Assembly: GCF_000220395.1 (NCBI RefSeq)
Contig: NW_004086069.1
Span: 1 to 40,960, forward strand
Length of the DNA stretch: 40,960 nucleotides
Reading direction: 5' to 3'
Source of the DNA: Ichthyophthirius multifiliis
Taxonomy: Eukaryota > Ciliophora > Oligohymenophorea > Hymenostomatida
Made by a program: the position numbers and the translations under genes. Each line of letters opens with the position of its first letter. Positions within the stretch are counted from its first letter, which is position 1. Shown here one piece after another: positions 34,532-40,960 of the stretch. Below the pieces are notes generated by a model. The model saw only the letters and a list, made by a program, of their open reading frames with translations, did no database searches and was not told the DNA's origin.

Positions 34532-35209
34532 ATGTATATAAATAATAATTATAAAAAATAAAATCAAATATCATTTATTTAAATAATATGTAAGCTCATT
34601 AGTATACTCAGATAAATAAAACAAATAATCATACAATCGAATGATAATATACATTCCTTAAATGAGTAAATAACTAATTATATATTCGTTGAATAAAATT
34701 AAATAATTATTAAAATAATATATTAAAAAGAAGACTTTAAATAAAAAATCTTAATATAAATAAATAATATATATTAATTGCAAATATAAAAATATTTTTA
34801 TATATCAAATATAAAATTAGGAAATAATAAAAAATTAAAGAAGGTTATATAATATTTATTATTTTTTTATATAAAAAATTATTTTATTTTAATTTATATT
34901 CAATCTATTGTTTCTAAAATTATTAATTATATTTTTATAAATGATATATTTTTTTATATTATTTACTTTATTACACTTATATGCTTATGTTTTTTATATT
35001 TATTTTTTATTTATTATGAATATTTCCTTCTAATAATAATTTTTTAAAATACTTCTCAGTAAATTACATTTTTTTTTAAAAAAAATCACAACTATAATAG
35101 TGTAATTCATATATATAATAGTTTTTAATCTTATATTATGGGTTTAGTTTTTTTTTTATTAACATATATCTTTACTAATTTTATTTATTATTTTAGTTTA
35201 TATTTCTGA
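34532..35209 (+). CDS. Doubtful ORF, 225 codons, hydrophobic C-terminal half
   Basis: ATG 34532 to TGA 35207 with no in-frame TGA. The first half is Gln/Ile/Lys-rich (QSNDNIHSLNEQITNYIFVE). The second half is very hydrophobic and lies inside the left copy of the direct repeat. The chance that a frame of this length stays open in such AT-rich DNA is a few percent per frame, and the corresponding right repeat copy does not keep the same frame, so this is weak. Confidence 0.2.
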
Positions 35210-35780
35210 TATATATGATTTTTTTAATTAAATGTATAATATAGTATAGGAATACTTTACATAATAGTATTGTTTTTGTAATTCTTATATTTATTTATTT
35301 ATTATTTAAAATAAATCTAATTTATACTTTTTTTAATGCGTTTTGTTTTGTTTTGATATTAATATGATAATTGTATTTTAAATTATTATATTTTGGTAAA
35401 AATATTACATTAAACACAAAAATTATATATTTTTTTATATATATATATATCAAAAATAAACCATTTTAATTTTTAGTTTTATAATTTTAGGGCTTATTAT
35501 TATATAAAAAAAAATGATGAAATTTTTATTAAATTTAATACTTATTATCAAAAACAAACAAAAATTAAATTTTAAACGAAAAAATTGTAAATAATTTTGG
35601 AATAAATACTTCTAAGATTTAGATTTTTTTTTAAAAATAATGATAATGTTAATATCAAATGTGTAATAATTTTATACATTTATTTAAAGATTTCTTATTA
35701 AATTTGAAAATATATATGTATATAAATATTTTTAATCCAATTTCTTTATTATATATTTTTGAATTTTATTAAAAAATAAA
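34860..35780 (+). repeat. Diverged direct repeat, left copy
   Basis: Aligns by eye, same orientation, with 38530-39595. Shared landmarks in order: TTTCTAAAATTAT (34909), CTTCTAATAATAATTTTTT (35027), TTAAAATACTTCT, AAAAAATCACAACT (35083), ATCAAAAACAAACAAAAAT (35548), TAAGATTTAGATTTTTTTTT (35614), ATGATAATGTTAATATC (35640), TTAAAGATTT then AATTTGAAAAT (35685-35711). Many substitutions and indels show it is not recent. No terminal repeats or coding domain identify it as a transposon. Confidence 0.7.
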
Positions 35781-36445
35781 ATACTTTTAAATTTTCATAG
35801 ATTATTATTATATTTTTTATAAATTATTATTTTTATTTTTATTTATTTTTAGATATTTTTTATATTGATTAAAACATTTTCTTTTAGTATTCAAATTTTT
35901 TAGCATTTTATTAATATTTTTAACATAAAATTAATTTTAATATATATATTTTTAATATATAATTTTATTTTTCAATATTTATTAAATAAAAAAAATATTA
36001 TTTTTAATTATGAACAATAAAATTAATTATTTTAATTATAAATAATAGTATAAAATTAATTCATGTTATTGTAAAAATTGTTTTTTTTTCATAATATTAT
36101 TAATATCTTAAATTAATTAATATATATTTGTTTTTATATATCTTTATAATAGATTAATTTCATAATCAATAATCACTTTATACAGAGATATATCTTTAAT
36201 AATTAATAATAATCAAAAAATAGTAATAAAAATAAATATAGTTAATTTCAATTTAATTTTTATTAGTTAAAACTTTTAAATACATATTTAATGATATATT
36301 ATCTTTTTATTTTTTTAATAAATATTATTTATTTCAATATTTATATATATATATTTTTTTTAATAGATACAAAATTAATTAAATTATAAAAATCTAAAAA
36401 TTTTATAATAAAATATATATTAGTTGAAAATAAATTAAAAGTAAA
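35781..36445. other. AT-rich upstream region of the metalloprotease gene
   Basis: TA runs and A/T homopolymers; no element recognised. Confidence 0.5.
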
Positions 36446-38205
36446 ATGCATATTAAAAATAAATTATAGTTTAGTTGTTTTTTCCTAGTCGAAACTGCAC
36501 TCTTATAAATGTAGACATCATTGGTTAGAAAAGAATTTATATTATAGACTTTAAGATGATTAAGAAATACAGTCTAAACGAATACTTAATTATGCAAATT
36601 AGAATCACTATTGATTACTAATTCATTGATAAAAATCTATCTTATAAATAACTAAATTATTTATAAAGATTAATGGATATAGCTAAACTGTATTTTTAAA
36701 AACTTTTAAAAGTATACCCAATTTAAGGTAATAACAAATTTCCTTACAATAGCAAATTATGGAATTTAGATTGCGAAGGTGTAAGAATTCCAACTTCTGC
36801 TGTAACCATAGGTATTCCTAATTCTGATTTAAATATTTATGTCATAGCTAAAAATAAGCCATAAGATGGAGATTTAGCAAACGCTTTAGTATGTGCTCAC
36901 AACGAGTAACACTTGAGACCTTCTTTTGGTAGAATTTAATTTAATTTAGGTTTAGTCGGTATAAATGATGACAATGAATCATTTGAGAATGATGTTGAAA
37001 CTACTGTTCATGAAATCATACATATCCTAGGATTTAGTGGATTTTAAATGCAACTTTGGATAGATCCTGATACAGGAAAATATTATGGATAATATGGATT
37101 ACATAAAATAACAAGAGATGTAATCTATAGAGGTTTAAAGACACAAATAGTTTTCTCAAAAAATATACTTTTAACTGCTAGGAAATATTATAATTGTCCT
37201 ACTATGGAAGGTATGTAACTTGAAAATGAAGGAGGAGCTGGTTCTTTAGGTTCTCATTGGGAATAACTAATTGTTTAAAATGAAATGATGATGTCTAGTG
37301 AAGTAATTACAGATGCTTAATTATCAGTTCATACTATTGCTTTATTAGACTGGTTATCTAAGTAAATGGCAGATAACCTTTATTGGGGTAAAGGAAAAGG
37401 ATGTTCATTTGTAATTTAAGGATGCTATAGTAAACAAAGCTTTCATGAGTTCCCATAATAACTTAAAGTTTAATGTTCTTTCGAAAATGATGGATATGGT
37501 GAACCTGCTACTACTCCTTACTTAGATAAATGTATGATGAAAAGTATTTATGGCGAAAATTTGTGTACTTCTTTTAAGAATAATTTTAAAAATAAAAATG
37601 TTGATATAAAATTAGAAGCTTATGGTGTTAATAGTAAATGCTTTACCTCAACAAGTACTAATGGAGTTAAATTCATAAATGATATATAAAAAAGATGTCA
37701 TATATATAAATGTTCTTCTGATATGAAATCTATTATTATTAGTTTACCTTAAATTAATAGATAAATTATTTGTACAAAATAAGGAGAAGTTATGCCAATT
37801 AATCCTAAAAATGATAGTTTTGGTAAAATTGTTTGCCCTTCCTCATTTGTTTAATTCTGTGATTCTGTTCCTTTATGTATAAATCATTGCAGCTCTGTGG
37901 GTATTTGTGTAAGAGGATATTGTTTATGTTTACCTGGATGGGCTGGAATTGATTGTTCTGTAAGATGTAATTATGTAGTATAAAACGGAGTATGTGTAAA
38001 TAATTGTACTGGAAATTTAGTGATTAGTCCTGATAGAAGTTGTCAAATGATTTGTCCCAATGGTTATTATAGACACGGTAAAATATGCTAATAATGTGAT
38101 GCTTCATGTAAAAGATGTAATGGAGAATCAGCTAATGATTGCACAGTTTGTTAATTTTTAACAACACTAAATAAAAATGGTTAATGTGTTCCATTATATA
38201 TTTGA
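36446..38205 (+). CDS. Leishmanolysin-family (M8) zinc metalloprotease
   Basis: The body is one uninterrupted frame from 36556 to TGA 38203-38205. It has the zinc site HEIIHILGFS, the downstream third ligand in GGAGSLGSHWE, and the methionine region NEMMMSSEVITDA typical of M8 proteases. A Cys-rich tail follows with EGF/furin-like spacing (CSSVGICVRGYCLCLPGWAG, CDASCKRCNGESANDCTVC) but no hydrophobic GPI or membrane end. The pro-region runs through three frames: a signal-like start at 36446 (MHIKNKLQFSCFFLV), then KCRHHWLEKNLYYRLQDDQE and RILNYAN, then RITIDYQFIDKNLS in the main frame. So the 5' 150 bp has two apparent one-base shifts, unless translation starts at Met 36556 without a signal peptide. 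Ciliates carry many leishmanolysin copies, proposed to act at the cell surface or in secretion. This copy could be recent decay or contain sequence errors. Confidence 0.88.
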
Positions 38206-38529
38206 AGATTAGTAAATATATAATGATTAATGAAATATATCTATGAAATTTTTAAATCTTTTTTAATAAGAATGAAATATATATATAATATTAATAAATT
38301 TATTTTTAATAAAAATACTATTCTATAATAAAAATTATAAGTTTAATAATTAAAAATTATAAATTTCAAATTATTATATTATTATAAATAAGTATTAAAT
38401 TCTAAATTTTATAAAAAAAGAAAAAAAATCACTTAAAAATTTATTTATTTAAATTATTATTAAATTTTCTTGTTTATATATATATATAGATAAATTTGAT
38501 TAAAAAATTATTTATAAAGTATATTAAAT
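38206..38529. other. AT-rich downstream spacer
   Basis: A/T mixture with a short TA run (about 38478-38488); nothing recognised. Confidence 0.5.
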
Positions 38530-39595
38530 GATTTTTTTTTGTTTTTGATATAAAAAAAAATATTTTTATTTATATTTAAACTATTATTTCTAAAATTATA
38601 ATTATTTTCTTTCAAACTCTTATTAAACCATAAGTTCTTATCTTTTTATAATAATATATTTTATTAAATTTATATGTTTTGCTTATCTTTTTAGTATTTT
38701 TGTTTTTCTTTTTTATTTATAATGAATTTTGCTTCTAATAATAATTTTTTTATTATAATTATCATTTTAAAATACTTCTTAATAATAATAAATATGATGT
38801 ATATTTATTTATAGTAAATTAAATTTTTTCTTTTATAAAAAAAATCACAACTTAAGTAATATAACCATTTATATAATTTTTTTTAATAGAAATATTGTTT
38901 AGTATTATAGCTTATATTTTGAATTTTTTTAATTAAATATATAAAGTAGTATTTGAATCCTTTAAAGAAAAAATTCAATTATACATTGAAATAATATAAG
39001 CATGATAATTATTATAACGAGTTCTTAAGATATTTTAAAAACTATTGTTTCATTTTTTTATTAAAATTATTCATTAAATAAATATAATTTTTACTTTTAA
39101 TAATGTTTTTCTATCCTTTTATTTATGCAATAATAAGATTAATTGTATTTAAAATTTTAATTATATCAATACAATAAACGTATTATTTTAAATAAAGGGA
39201 TTATATATCTCATTTTATTTTATTAATATATATATGTATATTAAAAGTAAACCATTTTTATATTATAAAAGATAGTTTTTGAAATAATTATTTAGAAAAA
39301 AACATAATGTAATTTAAAAAAATTAATATGATTTTTATTAAATAAAATAATTAATATCAAAAACAAACAAAAATAAAATTTTTGATAACAAAAATGTAAA
39401 TAACAATAAAAATAAATAAATTTAAGATTTAGATTTTTTTTTTAAAAAAAAAATGATAATGTTAATATCGAATGATAATAATTTTTACATTTATTTTAAA
39501 GATTTATTATTGAATTTGAAAATTAATACGAATATAAATATATTTAATTATTTTTTTAATTATATTTTAAAAATTTAACTAAAAATAAAATAATA
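38530..39595 (+). repeat. Diverged direct repeat, right copy
   Basis: Same order of landmarks as the left copy: TTTCTAAAATTATAATTATT (38588), GCTTCTAATAATAATTTTTT (38730), TTAAAATACTTCTTAA (38767), AAAAAAATCACAACTTAAG (38838), ATCAAAAACAAACAAAAAT (39357), TTAAGATTTAGATTTTTTTT (39422), ATGATAATGTTAATATCGAA (39452), TTAAAGATTTATTATTGAAT (39496). It is slightly longer than the left copy because of insertions. The leishmanolysin gene lies between the two copies. Confidence 0.7.
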
Positions 39596-40960
39596 CGAAT
39601 AAATTTTATATAAAAATATTATATCTTTTATTTGATATTGTAATTTTATATTATTTAAAATATATTATTTTAATTAAAATAATTTTATTTATATAAGATT
39701 TAATATATTATTATATTAATATTATTATTAAAATTATTTATTAATATTAAGAGGTTTTAATTATTATTTAATTTTATATAATAAAAAAAAATTATTAAAA
39801 TTATTATGAATAAATTAATATTTAAAAAATTAAAAATACATATGATCAAATTATTTTCATAATTATTAAAAAAAAAATTAAATTCATAAAATATTATATA
39901 TATAAATATAAAAAAAAAAAAAAAAATTATGTTTTATAAATTATTTTATGATAATTAATAAATAAAATTATTTAACCATATACATTATCAAAAAAATATA
40001 ATAATAAATAAAAATAATAAAATTAATTAAATATAATTGTTATTTGATATATGATATTAAAAACTTAAAAAAAAAAAAAAAAATTCATTATATATATTTA
40101 ATATATTAATTAAATGTTGTAAATTAAAATAAAGTAAATATATTTATAGAACCATTTATTTAAAAAAATAATAAAAAATAAAAATAAAAAAAAAAAAAAA
40201 TAAATAAAAAAATAAATATATATATATATGTAATTTAATTTATTTATTATTTTTTTTATAATATATTTAAATTTTTTTTTTAATTTTCTTTTCATGATGT
40301 TTAATAAAATATCAGGAGTCTAATAAAAAAAAATTTAATTTCTAATACATCTAAAATTAATATTTTTAATAACAAAAATGTAAAAAATATTTTACTAAAT
40401 AAAAATTTTTAAGTATTTTATTTTTTTTTAAAAAATTAATAATGAAGTTTTTAATAAAATTATATATTTTTATTATAAAGAATATTATATTAAATTTAAA
40501 ATTTAAATGTATTAAATATATTTAATAATATTTTTTGTTTACATTTATTTAAGTATTATTAATATATATATTTTTATTTTTAATAGATTAATATTATATA
40601 TTTATTTATTATTTTTATTATCATAAATTTTAATAAATATGTTTTTTTTATTTTATTTTTATATTTATTTTATTTTTTATATATATTTACAATTATTTTA
40701 TATTTTATTTTTTATATTTTTATTATTTTCTTTACTATTTTAAATTTAAATAATTTTAATAATTATATTTAATATAAAATATAATTATATTCTTTTTTTA
40801 GTTAAATTTTTTTATATATAATATATTAAAATTTTATATTAATTTTTTTTTTTTGTATAAATTTAAAAGTATTAATTTATTAATCACTATTTAAAAAGAT
40901 ATATTTATTATAATATATAAAATCTAAAAATAATTATAAAAATAATTTTGTTAATTCATA
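39596..40960. other. AT-rich DNA with a third partial repeat copy
   Basis: About 40360-40510 resembles the tail of the two direct repeats (TAACAAAAATGTAAA, then TTTTTTTTTAAAAAATTAATAATG and a run ending TTAAATTTAAAATTTAAATG). The rest is A/T homopolymer and TA microsatellite (about 40216-40230). No gene is supported. Confidence 0.4.

Noticed and set aside
34860-39595. LTRs or transposon ends around the leishmanolysin gene
   Set aside because: The repeats are diverged, lack visible terminal motifs and target duplications, and the sequence between them is a host-type protease gene without element enzymes.
40110-40295. 61-aa minus-strand ORF
   Set aside because: Lys/Phe/Ile/Tyr low complexity from A/T homopolymers and a TA run.
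1-40960. Telomeric GGGGTT/CCCCAA repeats, tRNAs, rRNA, CRISPR arrays
   Set aside because: Looked for on both strands; no GGGGTT arrays, no tRNA B-box (GTTCRANNC) in a plausible cloverleaf, no repeat-spacer pattern.

Overview
The window looks like macronuclear DNA from an oligohymenophorean ciliate, most likely Ichthyophthirius multifiliis or a close relative. Base composition is extremely AT-rich (roughly 85% by eye). Every convincing gene is closed by TGA only, while in-frame TAA and TAG occur where glutamine is expected (for example the helicase motif VI ending in H-R-I-G-TAA). Introns are short GT-AG, mostly 30-180 nt. Conventional ORF calling with the standard code therefore misses nearly every gene here; most genes below were read by hand with TAA/TAG = Gln and with introns removed.

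Layout, left to right. 1-561: a (TAATAG)n satellite that may be the coding (Asn-Ser)n tract of a gene cut by the window edge. 1037-5135 (-): a Rad5/HLTF-type SNF2 ATPase with an embedded RING finger. 5136-8127: AT-rich DNA with one doubtful gene. 8128-8712 (+): a TEX264-like membrane protein, tail-to-tail with a TFIIIC subunit 5 homologue at 8885-9984 (-). 11466-14062 (+): a nine-exon B-box/WD40 protein. 14320-15206 (-): a multi-pass membrane protein whose frame changes at A_AAA_AAC. 15516-15842 (+): a small single-pass protein. 17378-18628 (-) and 18987-21162 (+): a divergent pair, a La-motif protein and an ATP-dependent DNA ligase. 22696-24771 (-): a coiled-coil protein. 25965-28616 (-): a large protein with ZZ-like zinc-binding modules. 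28910-29185 (-): a small Tim chaperone. 30560-31144 (+): a Mis18-like zinc-binding protein. 33496-34323 (+): an intronless protein of unknown function. 36446-38205 (+): a leishmanolysin-family metalloprotease bracketed by two diverged direct repeats of about 1 kb.

The genes do not form one pathway. They are a mixed set: DNA repair and replication (SNF2-RING, ligase), Pol III transcription (TFIIIC5), RNA binding (La-related), mitochondrial import (small Tim), ER turnover (TEX264-like), centromere (Mis18-like) and surface proteolysis (leishmanolysin). No mobile element, CRISPR array, tRNA or rRNA was recognised. The observation most worth checking is that three separate genes continue only if the frame moves by -1 at or near a run of A, two of them at in-register X_XXY_YYZ heptamers. 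Missing bases in homopolymers are the simplest explanation; ribosomal frameshifting is the interesting one.
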